Source: Stratiolaelaps scimitus (Eukaryota > Arthropoda > Arachnida > Mesostigmata > Laelapidae). Taken from it: a stretch of 64,000 bases of DNA. The stretch is taken from positions 30,311,501 to 30,375,500 of the forward strand of contig JABWDB010000001.1 in NCBI GenBank assembly GCA_019614645.1, read 5' to 3'. Made by a program: the position numbers and the translations under genes. Each line of letters starts with the position of its first letter. Position 1 is the first letter of the stretch. This document shows positions 52,369-64,000 of the stretch, one piece after another. Under the pieces are notes generated by a model. It saw nothing but the letters and a program-made list of their open reading frames with translations, was not told the DNA's origin and did not search any database.

Positions 52369-53018
52369 ACGTGAGCAACAGCGCCAAGAAATGCCGGGCG
52401 AGATATGGCCTCGACAAGCAGAACAACTGGTGCAAACCATGTAGACGAAAAAAGAAGTGTATCCGTTACCGCGAACTGAAAAACGAGAATCCGGGTTCGA
52501 ACGCCCCGTCATCAACAGGAGGACCCGACTCGAACCAGCCCAACTCAGGCGATCTCGACATTGATGCCATGGAGGACGCGTCCGATCTGGACAGCGACGA
52601 CGAGGACGAACCCAATCCGTTGTCATCGGTCGAGGCGCCAACGCCGCCTGACAGTTTGCGTATGCATCCCAGTCCGGGTGGACAGTCGCTGTGCACCGAT
52701 GATGAACCTCTGCCCTCCCCTCTGCTAGCTATGCCGCCGTCACCGAGGCTGCCCTTGCATCCCGTACCGCTCGGTCTCCCGCTACCGGGACTGGCACTGT
52801 CAAACCTGCAGGGCCTCGGACAGCAGGGCGTGCCCGGCTTGCCAATCTCGTACAAGCATCACCCCCTGAGCATACACCAGCTGACGAGTCAGACAGGTGT
52901 AAGTCATACACAGGGCGAATGCAAACGCGAGCCGCAGGAGAGCTTACCTATGTTGGGTGTCGAAAGTATTCTTACGCCGCCGTCAGCTGATACGCCGCAT
53001 CTACTCACCGTAACGTAA
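52369..53018 (+). CDS. pan: TCF last coding exon: C-clamp and C-terminal tail
   Basis: The acceptor CTGTTACAG ends at 52368, and the exon runs to TAA at 53016-53018. With the G from 48385 it reads [15 protein letters not shown], then [19 protein letters not shown]. This is the C-clamp, with four zinc-coordinating cysteines at about residues 401, 414, 417 and 423 of the visible chain. The C-clamp of pangolin and TCF7L2-E isoforms binds GC-rich helper sites beside the HMG site, so this protein should have dual-module DNA recognition. The tail is acidic ([15 protein letters not shown]), then Pro/Leu-rich ([21 protein letters not shown]), and ends [15 protein letters not shown] is loosely like the short hydrophobic CtBP contact motifs but lacks the PxDLS core. 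The tail is not conserved with vertebrates. Confidence 0.96.
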
Positions 53019-53535
53019 ATTTGGACGAAGCAAAAAAATCAACGATGCTGGTACACCATATGCATTAGTGGCACGATACGGTATGGACTAAAATGAAGGG
53101 AGGGTGGCAACTATGGGAGCGGGCGACTGCGCAGATACGAGAACGTCAGCAAGAGCGATTACGCGACTCGTTTTGGATACAATGGCCGACGAATAGTTGG
53201 ACTCTGCTGGCAGTAGATGCCGACACTACCAACTCGGCATGGTCACCAGGCGTCGTCGTATGGCTAAGCCGTAGGTCCGAACTGTTTGCGGCTGCTAGAG
53301 GATCTGGCTTCATTGCGGTGGTGTACGCTCGATCTGGGACACACAGTAAAAAAAAAAGCCAAACTAGAAGCTCGAGCTGAAACAAACCCACAAACATCGA
53401 GAAGCTCTGATAGCATGCTACCCTCATTCAGGGTAATTTCCGGATGCCAAGAAATAAGTGGGGCCGGCAGCGCGTCAGACATCAGCCCCGAGGACTGAAC
53501 CAGCTTCTTCTGCTCTTAATCATATTGCGGCCGGT

Positions 53536-53594
53536 TGTACATATTTAGAAAGCATTAGTTAGGTGAAGTCGTTGTATATACGATGTTGTATATA
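53536..53594 (+). promoter_or_regulatory. Cluster of three Pumilio-like motifs (TGTANATA)
   Basis: TGTACATA at 53536-53543, TGTATATA at 53573-53580 and TGTATATA at 53587-53594 all match the Pumilio recognition element UGUANAUA, about 520-575 nt after the TCF stop. A further TGTACATA lies near 54103. Two of the three overlap AT-rich sequence, so chance occurrence is not negligible. Confidence 0.4.
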
Positions 53595-54769
53595 TATATA
53601 CCATTATATAATTATGATCAGTATACATATATATATATATATAGTGCTGTGTACCGTAGAATGAGAAACGCTGTCAATTATGTGCCATCTCCGAGTAGTT
53701 CCTATGACCGATCAGTATTCGTAATTCTGTCGTGTCTCTCCACGCCGCAAGTAGAGGGCATTCAGCAATAGGCCCCACCTTGAGCCGGCACAGGAGATAT
53801 AAGAGTTGTTTGTTTTTATTTCTCGAATTTTTTATTCACCCATTTAATTCGTTATTCGTTGTAGTTTCCTTCTGCAATCAGTAGTCTCATTGATGGCATT
53901 GATTGACTTGAATGACTGCCTGCTTCGCGATGCAGTTGTGTGGGCGAATATACAATTTATATATAACACGTATACGATAAGGATCAAGATGTTGGAAATT
54001 TGCCGCTGTTTATTTTTATCTGCTGCCACTGCTGCCGCCACCGCCACCCGCCGTCACCCGCCTTTGCGTCGCGACCCTAAAGCCTTACCTGTCGTTATTA
54101 ATGTACATATATAAAACTAGTTGGAAGCGACAGTAGCGGGATGGCCTCACTGAGGATGGGCAATTTACATGAGGCGAGGTTGACAAGGGGGACACTCTCA
54201 TATGATCGCCCCGCCAGTAAACGCCATCCAATCTGTTAGAGGGTGCTCATTTACGTGAACCTAAATCTATCCGATGTTTTCATCAGCAGCGTAATCCAGT
54301 AAGAACACAAATCGAGGGATTGTGGGATTTCGGACAAGGAAAATATCATGCAAAAATCCTATCGATAACGCGTAATTTTGCCATTGAACTAAAAAACAAA
54401 AGCAGTGATTTGATGAACTTGCAAGAGCAACCTAGCTCCATGCTCGTTTTTAACAATATTTTTTATAACTGCTCATACTATGATGACATGATGCAATCAA
54501 AAGTTCCCCAAAAGTGCATAAGCCGAATTACAGCAGTTCATCGCGTTCGCCCTTGGTGCCATATGCATTCGGGACAGTTATATATATATATATATATATA
54601 TAAGTTAGAGAAGGTTTACTGGATCAACGATTTGAAAAACCAGCATAATAACATATCGAATTAGGGAGCTAACGAAACACGCATTAAAAATGAAATTAGC
54701 GATGTGTGTGTGTGTGTGTGTATGCGATTTTAGAGTCTGTACGCCATTGTAAAGGAAACTAGAAAGATT

Positions 54770-54775
54770 AATAAA
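54770..54775 (+). terminator. Candidate poly(A) signal AATAAA (proximal)
   Basis: First clear AATAAA after the TCF stop codon on the sense strand, 1.75 kb downstream. Use of this site is not shown by the sequence. Confidence 0.35.
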
Positions 54776-55029
54776 GAGAAAGAAGTAGTTAGCTATTATT
54801 CACGAATATCCGCAAGGAATATGTCAATGCACTGTATAATGAAATGACAACACCAAACCTCAAAAGACAAACGGAAAACACGGGCTGCCATAACAGGAGC
54901 AGCAGCAACAACGCCAAATTTACTGTCTAGATCCGTTTGAGGGTGTTGTAATATTGATAGCGCTACACGAGAATAATGATGCAATTGAAGAAATTTGTTA
55001 GAACCTACACTACCCATACAGATAGACTA

Positions 55030-55033
<4 letters not shown>

Positions 55034-55073
<40 letters not shown>
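55034..55073. repeat. (TA)n microsatellite
   Basis: Twenty TA units in the putative 3' UTR. Confidence 0.9.
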
Positions 55074-55075
<2 letters not shown>

Positions 55076-55240
55076 ATACACAGATCGATGAGTGATCGAA
55101 GAACGCGATGGTCAACATTAAAAAGTCACAAAATGGTCTCACGCAAAATGTTCCCACTCCCACTTGTTGTGATCAATCAAAACGGAGCAGAAACCACTGA
55201 AGAAAGTGAGAAGCGATGGCACCGAAAATTATTATAATAA

Positions 55241-55270
55241 CTATTATTATTATTATTATTATTATTATTA
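55241..55270. repeat. (ATT)n trinucleotide repeat
   Basis: About ten TTA/ATT units in the putative 3' UTR. Confidence 0.85.
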
Positions 55271-56990
55271 CGAGATTGAAGTTGTGTCGCTACCAACGTG
55301 GTCGTCCCGGCCAACGAAAATGACAACTCCCTTCCGTCAGCTTATTTATTCTGTCAACGAAATGTAACGGCGATCAGAGATAGGGTCCGGGGTCGATTTA
55401 AGCAACATTACCTCGTGAACGGTAGTAGCAACAGCCGGCGCCGTAACGAGGTGTGATCATCGTTTGAGGTGGCACGAATACATGCTAGAGCTGAGACGAT
55501 AACAGCAGCAGTAATTAAGGCTGAACCACTACGACTTCTAATTACAAACGACAAATCATCTAAATAGAGATGTTGCATAAACGGTATCCAGCAGCATTGG
55601 TATAGTTGTCATTGTTATTATGCATCTTAATCTTCAGTTTCCCTTCTCGCTCTCTCTCTCTCTCTATCTTTGTTAACAGACGGACAACAGTTGATGCGTC
55701 TTTTCGTTCATTCTCATGAACTATTTTTTACGCCAAACGCAATGTTCTAATTACATTATACATGTCGATTAAAATGATGATAACGACGGTGGAGTCGATA
55801 TGAAGTCGATCATTATCTCCCTGTTATCTGCAATGTTGACGGGCCGGGCGGCCGCACCCCGTAGTTGTCGACGCTCACGTTGTTTCTTTGCGTGGAGTTC
55901 GTGTTTGTTTGAACACAAAAACAAAATCACCATTCATCCGCCACGGCTGCGTGTACGTGAAAAGCAGGCCACCACCCTCGGTGCACGCGGCTGCCTGGCA
56001 AAAACACTAGGCGTCACTTGTTAACTATTTTTGGGTTCGTTGTTACAATGAGCATAGCTGTTTAGTTTATAGAGCCATACGCAATTAGGGCATGACGCAA
56101 TATATGATTAGTTATAGCGGAAGAGCGTTGCCGTGCAGGCCATCCTCCGCGTGCGCTGGGCATCATTAGTAATTGATTCGAGATTGACACAGAACTAGTA
56201 TCAGTGGTATTAGTAATAGTCGGTGTTCGAGAATTTCTCCTATGTACTGCCTCAGATCGTAGCGAATACACAGTGCGACGGCATTGCCATCATCCAATGG
56301 GCACCGCTAACGGGCGGGCGGAGGTGGTTGGTCGCAAGCATATTGACGGAGCAAGCAGGTGTGCCGAAACTGGTTAAAGGATAAATACACTAATGACTAT
56401 TCACGATGATGATATAATGTACATGGGCACCCAGCAGTAGTAAATGAATGAGAATAAAAAAAGAACTAGAGAGACAAAGTTGAAGTAGATGAGCGTGGAT
56501 GTTATGTTAGCAAGTTGTGCAATCTGTTCCGAAATGGCTAAACCCCAATTGCTTCCTGCGGTTCGCGCCTCTTGAAAAACAAGAAGAAGAAGAAGACAAA
56601 TGGCATAGTGGAAACATTGTCTAGTTGAACAATAAGAACAGGAGAAAACTTTTCACAGATATATAAATATATATATATATATATACAAATAGAATCTATG
56701 TAACGTACGAAGATATTATAATTATTATTATTATTATTAATAGAAAGAACAGAGAGAAAGGCAGAGTGAGTCGAATTGATCTGACAGCTGCCAACGGAGC
56801 AATGGTCGCAACGCCAGAAGCAACAGGTCGAGGATAAAAACTAAATTGCGAGGCGAGGAGACGTTAGAGGCGAATTCAACTGTCTGCATGGGTGGAAGTG
56901 TGTGCGAGTATGTGTGTAACAAGGAACATGCAGATGGCAGGCGAAGGCGATGAAAACGAAGAACTGATGCTAGAAAGGAAAGATGACGAC

Positions 56991-57012
56991 AATAAAAATA
57001 AAACTCAATAAA
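56991..57012 (+). terminator. Cluster of three AATAAA signals (distal)
   Basis: AATAAA occurs at 56991-56996, 56997-57002 and 57007-57012, followed within 50 nt by T/G-rich sequence. This is the most signal-dense candidate 3' end for the TCF transcript. It might alternatively belong to another transcript. Confidence 0.4.
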
Positions 57013-60000
57013 AATATGTACAGTCCATCTCTTCGAAGCAGTGCTCTTGTCGTCATTTAGGTTCAATGGTAGAATAGTTTTTTTTTATGGCAGGGACGCG
57101 AAGTCTTCCTCGAGTTGTAGTCAGCGTGAGCATGGGCTGTTTTATTTTGCCTTAAAGGTGGGACACGAATACCAACCACAAAGCATTACACACTGCCTTC
57201 TCGAGAAGTTGAGTTTAGTTAGCGCATTCACACAAGTAATTCATTCTCGCACATTCGTTTGCGTACTCGTTCGTTGTTTTGCCGTCCAATCGGCGGAATT
57301 CTACACTATTATATAGTGTAGAGAACTTTTATAGAACCTTTATAGACTATAGTAGTTCCTTAACCAATCTACAGGTATGTCCTGGCGGCCGCATCATAGG
57401 TAAGCCCGCAGAGGTAAGTGAGTCTGTTCCGTATGAATTTACGAAGCGCATGGCTATCCGATGCGGGTTCGAACGTGAGAAAATACAATATTTGCGATGT
57501 CGAACTCCAACCTCAACGACGCTGCAAACATGAGGCTGCACGACAAAATCTCGAATGAAATAAATGGTCGAACTGCTTTAATATTTGACCCAATAACGTT
57601 CGAAGCAGCGAGACAAAATCGGCGTTTGGTATAGAAAACACTGAAACACCTAATAGTAACAACAACCTTGGCTGTACAATAACGTGTACTTGAGTATTAT
57701 GCTAGATGTTTGGTGCCGTGGGACGAGGAGGCCAGATGCTATACGATTAACTCGCCGCGAAGTAGGTATATAATTAAATTTAGCAGCAACAAACGGGTTT
57801 CATAAGGTAGAACGTCATTGCAAAATGTCCTGTTGTTCAGATTCTTAGTTAATCAAGCTGACTTCGTAACTCGTGCTCGCACTTAGATTACTAATTGTAA
57901 TACAGTGCTCGACGGTGGTGTGTGTTCTCAATGTAGCTGCCAAAACCGTATCGAACTGAGCAAGTCGGCCAATATAGTATTGTACTTGAGCATATTCTAT
58001 GAGTAAATATTAGGGGGTTTCTGAACCATATGTTTTGATTGGAGCAATTTCTTTTACACAAGTTAGAGATAAAGAACACATTTCGACGCACATCGAAATA
58101 CTTGAATATCTGCTAGTAAGTTGAGTAGAAGTAAATAGACAGATTTAATGGAATAGGAACGGCTTGGTTTTTTCTCTTCTATGTATTTTGAGACCAGGAA
58201 AAAGGGTTTATGTCATTCACTCTAGTTATTGGAGCCTCCAGTAATACGCAAAAATAGTGATCGGTCGAGCAAGAATCATTTGTTTGTTGTGCTTTACCCA
58301 TGGAGCACCACGGAACAGCGTGGACTACACCGCATGATACAACAATACGGGCCCGCGTTTGTTCAATGTTGACTGTGCCCGATCATCCTCAAATCTCCGT
58401 TCTAGGTGCTCTAAAGCGCTATCTACTTTTAGAAGCTCCGAGATTCCGGCTATTATTGGCAAGGCGCAAACGTTCCATTCCTCCGTTATAATAAATACGC
58501 TCTAACGCGTGATTAATGTTATTATAATTATAAGAATTATTGATTCCAACCCTGAGTTCAGTTCTAAAAGTGGCGCGAATAAATCTTAGTGCCGCTCTGT
58601 CTTACAAAACAGCCAATCGATAGAGGCTTATTGTTGGATGAGTTTGTCCTACTTCGGCTGACTCAGTCTCTACCTGTATTGGATAAACTGCTTAGCCTGT
58701 CTCCGATGATGCAGATTACAAGGTTTACCGTAAAAGGTTCCGTCAAAAACAGTTCACGTTCATATAGAACAGAATCGCCTTCGACTCAACAGCCAGTCGA
58801 CAATCTCGTCGCAGCAGCCCGTTGATTCGATGTGGAATCTATTCAGATACCTATGCGGCAAGTCCCGTTCACATCTTATCTAGCAACGGTGACCGGCATA
58901 AAGGTCACCCTTACATGCACTTTAATCTCTTACAATCTTAATGCGCACTATTGTTAAGCGCACAAGCTGACGCCACCACGGAGGAAGAAAAACATTATAA
59001 GGATACTGGTTTTTCGAACAACATACAAGCGCGACCAGAGAACTGCTTCGCCTATTAGGCTACCGTGCCAATTCAGCACGTCATTCGCGAAAGCCAATAT
59101 CATAGTACATGCCAAGACCTGATGACCAGTTATAATAAACAAACATAAGAATAATTTCATGTTCACCACGGAAGTAGGAAATGGCTGTTACCCTAAAGGG
59201 GTCACGAGCATCAGGGATTGAGCCAGGTCGGCCAATCCGATCAAACTCGTCAAGCAGGCACTGCTCTTTCATCTTCAACAGGTCAGCTAAACCGTTATTG
59301 AAGATATGCCATGACTATATTTAAATGGTATCTTCACTATCAACAACCTCTGGAAACCAAGAACAAGCAGTACTCATTGCAATGACAAGGAGGACCATGC
59401 CAACCTTTGGTCCGCAACGATGTTAGTCGGCACACCCACAGAGAGTTTATTTGTCATTACCACATTGGAAAGTAATCATAGCATCATTTGATGAGCTATT
59501 TCAGGGCTAGATAGTGACGGATTGATTCCATAGGGGCTAACCAATGGAGATAAGCACTGGACAGCCTCCTGCTCGTGTTGGTTGGCGACGACCTTCATCT
59601 GAATCGGTTGAAGAACAGTGGAGTCGTTCACGACTTGCTATTATGCGCCATGCTTCGAAATATGTGAATCGTTGGACATTGGCATTTTCTCGAAAATATG
59701 GGACGAACTTCAAAAGTATACCGCGTCATCTCCAACTCCAGTAGCGTTATACATCTCGCAGCGGGGTACAACGACTTTAGCAGTGCGGAATAGCTGCGTT
59801 TTGAAATTTCCAGAAACACTAGCGTACAGGATCCACTTCTCCGTTTTACTGCAATATAATTAGAGATTTTTCGTTTTAATTAATTCTTCAGCCGGCTTGC
59901 TGTTACCGACGATCAAGTAGCCGCATATTATGATACCACGTAAGGATTTCCTCACGTGAAATTTGCAAGGGTAAAGGTAAGGTTTTATTGGTTTATTAAA

Positions 60001-60043
60001 GGAGCTGCAATTTCACAATGCTTAAGCTCTCTCTTATATGTCA

Positions 60044-60117
60044 TCACGCAGCGGGGCTCGAACCCGCCGCCGCTGGTTTTCGGCAGCCAGAGACTCAACC
60101 GTCCAAGCCACCGCACA
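60044..60117 (-). repeat. tRNA-like sequence, probable SINE head
   Basis: On the minus strand an A-box-like TGGCTTGGACGGTTGAG starts at 60110 and a B-box-like GGTTCGAGCCC lies near 60064. The T arm is perfect: GCGGG (60067-60063), a seven-base loop TTCGAGC, then CCCGC (60055-60051). The spacing of the boxes fits a tRNA of about 74 nt. The anticodon arm pairs only partly with an over-long loop, and the acceptor ends do not pair, so this is not a functional tRNA. The likeliest reading is a tRNA-derived SINE or decayed tRNA pseudogene with an RNA polymerase III promoter. Confidence 0.5.
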
Positions 60118-60656
60118 TGAACCGCTATTGTAAAACCCCGAATCATCGCATCATGATATTGATACGTCAAATACGGAGCTAATCAAATACTCAAATACTC
60201 CGTTAAATACTACAGCTATTCTATATAGCGGTATTCACGGTGTGTGCTTAAGTCTCTTCGAAATATTGTCTCATGCTGCCCTTCGGACAATCTGCATCGG
60301 CCTGTTATCCACAACATGTTTCGCCCTCGCGCCAAGCCATCCTGGAACCGGGCCAAGTTAGTGTGCTCTGACCGAACGTGATTGGCCATCAACGTTTCAA
60401 ACGTTAATGTTTCCGCTACTCAATGGTGATTCATGTTGGTTTCTTGCAAACGTTCTGCCGAAATTCCCACGCTACGAACGGAATCGAGAACGTTATAAAA
60501 TTATCATAGGGGCTCTGGGCTACGACTGGACTGCATGCTCTCTAAAAATGACTGAATCACCAATGCACTCTTTGGTGATGAGGCAGTCTTTGACAACATC
60601 TGAATTAGAAAACCTACATGCTACCATCCAGCGGAGCAAGCAAATGATATATTATA

Positions 60657-60662
<6 letters not shown>

Positions 60663-60704
<42 letters not shown>
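60663..60704. repeat. (TA)n microsatellite
   Basis: About 21 TA units near the tRNA-like element. Confidence 0.9.
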
Positions 60705-60706
<2 letters not shown>

Positions 60707-62237
60707 AAGCGGTATCAGGCTGCTCTGAGCCATCCTCAAATCAATGGCTCACTGTTCCTTAGGGTATACGACTCGCGACATTGTCCAGCTTTGCGATAAA
60801 ATAATTCGTCTTGATGTTGGCTTCAAGGGTACTGTGGTGGCTTTCTAGCAGGTGCATGAATATACTCAATGCGGAAGGCATGTTGTAGGCTCGAGAAATC
60901 TGGGCTTGAGGTAGGTTCAGCTTTGGTCAGGATTGGGTTGTAATTGCGTTTATTCGACGTGTTTCAAGGGTGAGATCCGATGTGGTTGCAGGTATGAAAC
61001 ACTTTCAGTGGCCTTTCTTTAGGTTAGGTTTTGAGAATTGTTATTTGCTTTTGTGTTAAAAAAGCAACAGTATAGCAACAGCGTATGGTGGGCTTGCAAT
61101 ATGAACGTAAAGATTCACAACGTGACGAGGTAGAGGCGAAATGTTCCCCATTTATAATAACATTATTATTATTATCGAAACATCGTGAACACGTTGTCAC
61201 CCAGCTGAACTTAAGCAGAATTGTCAACGAATCAACGTAACAGAGATTTCGAAAAATTAACTGAAAACATCATAAGGCAATGCTTTATATCAATCAAATA
61301 TGACACAAACTAATGTAACAATCATTATCAGATGGCCAAATCACTACTCTCTGATCACGTCATAGTGAGATCAATGGAGCTAAATAAAACGAATAGTTCG
61401 AACAAGATAATCGAACCCATTACTGGTCACTCGTTGAAGATGTCGTGAACTGTCGTAAACGGCGAGGACCCCGACGGTGTTCGTTTAGCCGCGCACTTTT
61501 CGTGTGGGCCACAAAAAGTCGACAATTTTGAGGTTTCTCTTCATAAAAAAAATGTGTGGCTTTCTCGGACAAGTGTTGAGGAACAGTAAGCGTCCCTTCG
61601 TTCCAAGGTTAGAGTATACACGTACACACGTTCAGCGACTGTCAGAAACGGTGGAACCAAAGTGTTCCATCTACTCGTTGGCCCTCGACCCATGACAGGC
61701 CATGTCAAACAGAACTGTCGTACGTCGCGCGGAGACGCCATCTCGTAATCGTCTTCAGGCAGTGTCCATTTGATTAATGACAAAGCAACCAGGACGTATT
61801 ATATAATAGCAGGTTCTTTCCGTCTGGTTCTCTGACGTCAGCTCCTGATTGAGGCCAAGGATATGATATGACGTTCTCGTTGGTGTTTAACGAGAGAGCG
61901 TTGAAATCGACCAATCGTTAATATGATAAAATCACCAACAGCAAAATATATATGTCACTTTGAGTTAAGGTGAACCCATTATAAATCATATTGCAAAATA
62001 TACTTACATAATCATCCGTATGGCAGAAACCGTGGAGAACACCCAGCCAATTCTATAGTGATCAAATGTGAAATGCGAAATTACACAATAGGCAAAATGG
62101 AGGGCCGTCAAGCCACGAACCGAGTTAACGGCTAAGAGGCCCTAATTTTCCTTGTGTACGACGAGCACTGAATCCGACAAAAACGTTCCCTAACGGTAAG
62201 TTAGCCAAACATTATACGTCGGAGACAAGGATGTACG

Positions 62238-62283
62238 CGTAGAACAGCTGCTGATTTTTACGTAGAACAGCTGCTTATTTATA
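62238..62283. repeat. 23-bp tandem duplication
   Basis: CGTAGAACAGCTGCTGATTT at 62238 is followed by CGTAGAACAGCTGCTTATTT at 62261, period 23. Non-coding. Confidence 0.75.
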
Positions 62284-62984
62284 GAAGTGAATGCACAATT
62301 ACATAATTGCCAGCCTCATAGAATTGTTATGTTATCCTCAAGAAAATCGCGTTTCGGACGTTGTTGCGTTGTTTCTCGATCTGCGGCCTTAGCTTTCACC
62401 TTCTACATATTCTAGAATTAATATTTATAATATGTGCATCTACGTAGGCTGCCTATGTCAGTCTGATCACAGCGTTCCACAAGGGCAAAATTACCCAAGT
62501 ACGTCTGTTGTTCCTTGCCCATGCTTCTTTGTCTACCTGGTCGACATCTGCCGCCGCTTCGCTGACACCACTCCTTTCACATTGTACGGATTCAATTGTT
62601 TCCCTGCTAATACTACTGTTGTAGTAGTTGTTGTTGTTGTCGCCACCACCACCCTTACCGCCGCCGCCGTCGTCGTCGTCGTCATAAACGACGATCTGTT
62701 GTTAATCTACACATATCGGCATTATAATATAATTCCGTCTGTGAAGCCATTGTTATCGTAGCTGCCTCTGTGTCTGCTATTGTACACGTTCTCTATTGGT
62801 CGTATCACACACGTTGTTGCGCAGATTGTCAATATTCTGGCTTATGTTTTGTATTGACGACCTCAGCAGCGAGCAACCGAAGCAACGCCGACAACAATAA
62901 GAACAACAACAATAGCAGCAATAGCAATCAGAAGCAGCAGTGGCAACAAGAACAATAACACCACCAACAACAACAACATCAACA

Positions 62985-64000
62985 TCATCTCCTCCTATCG
63001 GGCCGTTGGCTGCCGATCGTTGAGCCTCTTGTCTCCCGCGGCTCCTGGGCTCGCCGCGACACCGGTCCCCGGTGCTGGTGCCACGTTGTCTCGTTGCCGG
63101 GCGATGTCCCTTTGTCGCGCGAATTTGCTCTCCGCCTGTAGTCCCTCACAGCGGCGGACCTTTCCCAGCAGCAGCAGGGTAGAGTCGGTGGGACCCTCCT
63201 CTGTCCTCTGTAGTCCGGGGTACCGGCTCGCGCCCAGTGTCGCTGTCTCGGGACGCCGCCAGCGGCTGCGGCAGCTGAGCACCCGACGGCGGCAGCAGCG
63301 GCGGTGGCAGCGGCCACAAAGGCACTTACTCTCGAAGCTGGCAGGACGGCCCACCCATCGGAGGGAACTCACTGACGAAGTCCTGGCAATCTAAGTCAGT
63401 GGCCGTTTCCCCGGCGCGGCCGTCCAGTCATTCAACGCCGGCGAACGCTGGCCCCGTATCCGAAAACTCTGAGCGCCACTGGGCACGACTACGGCCTGGT
63501 TGGCGCACTCTCGCTTGCGCAATTGTACGCAACGATAACCACAAACATCGAGGACGAATATCAAAACCTCTACCGCGCTTCTGTCGCCACTCCGAATGTA
63601 TTATTACATGACAGTGCCAAAAAGCGCTGTATGCGAAGCGAGCTGAACCTCTCAACCGTGCGACGGCGATTACAAGTGCAGGAGGACAAAAGTAGCAGTT
63701 TTCGAGGTGCCTTTCGAATTACACGCCGAGTATACAGTTTCTCTCATATATAGAGTGGCAACAACGGCTGAAAAGCGGCCTGCTGAAAAGCTAAACTAGT
63801 AAGATTTGTAAAGTGCTTGAAGAAACAAAGGATTAATTGTAATTCAAATGATGATAGAAACGAGCGTGTCGTCTCTCATATAGAGGGCTTCCTCATGGTG
63901 CTATAGCGAGCCGAGCAGGTAGGTGTTTTACGCAACACAAAGCCACAACGTAAAATATTCTCCTTCGATGTTATCGATGTCAGCATTTGCTCACAATTCA
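62985..64000. other. GC-rich right end, no firm gene
   Basis: GC content rises between about 62990 and 63500, with overlapping open frames on both strands (for example 63020-63394 plus and 62995-63372 minus). That is typical of GC-rich non-coding sequence or a promoter region. The only piece with splice-like support is the minus-strand candidate at 63330-63396. Past 63500 I see nothing definite. Confidence 0.5.
63330..63396 (-). other. Weak minus-strand exon candidate
   Basis: On the minus strand, sequence reading TDLDCQDFVSEFPPMGGPSC then QLR-(E) runs up to a perfect donor GTAAGT whose complement is at 63324-63329. The frame is open upstream as far as a TGA near 63430. An in-frame ATG lies at 63358-63356. 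No acceptor of quality was found upstream, and I recognise no family. It might be the end of a first coding exon of a neighbouring minus-strand gene, or chance. Confidence 0.22.

Larger units (their letters stand above)
4200..53018 (+). other. pan: TCF/LEF (pangolin-type) gene, visible portion of the coding region
   Basis: This is the span of the chained TCF exons. TCF/LEF proteins are HMG-box DNA-binding factors that recruit Groucho co-repressors in the absence of Wnt signal and beta-catenin in its presence. Exons at 4200-4347, 34405-34504, 43107-43370, 46414-46479, 47266-47637, 48159-48385 and 52369-53018 total 1827 nt. They read as 608 codons plus TAA with every split codon sensible (G|GA, TG|G, AG|T, AG|A, AG|A, G|AC). 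Without the 66-nt exon the chain is still in frame (586 residues). The exon boundaries match the vertebrate TCF7L2 layout as I remember it, including the break before the GIxRP motif and the break inside MKEMR. The N-terminal beta-catenin-binding domain is not in the window. Whether the gene is called pangolin, TCF7L2 or TCF depends on the species. Confidence 0.93.
53019..57012 (+). other. Putative TCF 3' UTR
   Basis: The sequence after the stop holds no convincing gene. Candidate AATAAA signals on the plus strand lie at 54770, 56453 and in a cluster at 56991, 56997 and 57007. The UTR could therefore be about 1.75 to 4 kb long with alternative ends. It contains Pumilio-type motifs (53536-53594), (TA)n tracts near 53629, 54579-54602 and 55034-55073, and (ATT)n at 55241-55270. 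The extent is inferred; transcripts are needed to fix it. Confidence 0.5.
57013..62984. other. Distal region without recognisable genes
   Basis: No open frame here resembles a known protein, and none has convincing splice sites with a homologous product. It contains a tRNA-like element near 60044-60117, a long (TA)n tract at 60663-60704, a 23-bp tandem repeat around 62238-62280 and trinucleotide runs near 62620-62960. Composition is more AT-rich than the left end. It is most likely intergenic, or intron of a neighbouring gene. Confidence 0.6.

Noticed and set aside
57380..57480. GGGTTCGAAC string resembling a tRNA B box
   Set aside because: No paired T arm and no A box at proper spacing.
63020..63394. 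Overlapping 110-125-codon frames on both strands
   Set aside because: Typical of GC-rich DNA with few stops; no recognisable domain.

Overview
This is eukaryotic, arthropod-like nuclear DNA. Coding exons are short and separated by large GT-AG introns. Microsatellites are abundant ((TA)n, (CAG)n, (GA)n, (GCC)n), and there is no bacterial-style gene packing. A secreted valine/proline repeat protein of the type found in arthropod cuticle supports an arthropod. A chelicerate or mite with a genome of moderate size is my guess only; the sequence does not fix the taxon.

One gene dominates the window: a plus-strand TCF/LEF transcription factor (pangolin/TCF7L2 type), the DNA-binding nuclear effector of Wnt/beta-catenin signalling. 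I can chain exons at 4200-4347, 34405-34504, 43107-43370, 46414-46479 (probable cassette), 47266-47637, 48159-48385 and 52369-53018. All splice phases agree and the chain gives 608 residues ending in TAA. It covers the central Groucho-binding-type linker, the HMG box (split after MKEMR), the basic tail and the C-clamp with its four cysteines. The N-terminal beta-catenin-binding exons are not seen and probably lie to the left of the window. A putative 3' UTR follows, with several AATAAA signals up to about 57012 and a cluster of Pumilio-like motifs.

Nested antisense in the 30-kb intron after the first visible exon is a single-exon gene (5590-6216, minus). It encodes a 208-residue secreted protein of KPYPVPH/VPVPV repeats, resembling Vajk-type cuticle proteins, with a TATA box and initiator at plausible spacing.

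The main new observations are three unannotated exon candidates inside the TCF gene. First, a 58-nt exon at 38277-38334 starts with HSIY..SM like the later exon at 43107, is flanked by strong splice sites, and would shift the frame upstream of the HMG box. Second, a 183-nt phase-1/1 cassette at 49752-49934 would lengthen the linker between HMG box and C-clamp. Third, a 66-nt phase-2/2 cassette lies at 46414-46479. The rest (57-63 kb) is mostly non-coding, with a tRNA-like SINE-type piece near 60.1 kb and a weak minus-strand exon candidate in GC-rich sequence near 63.3 kb.
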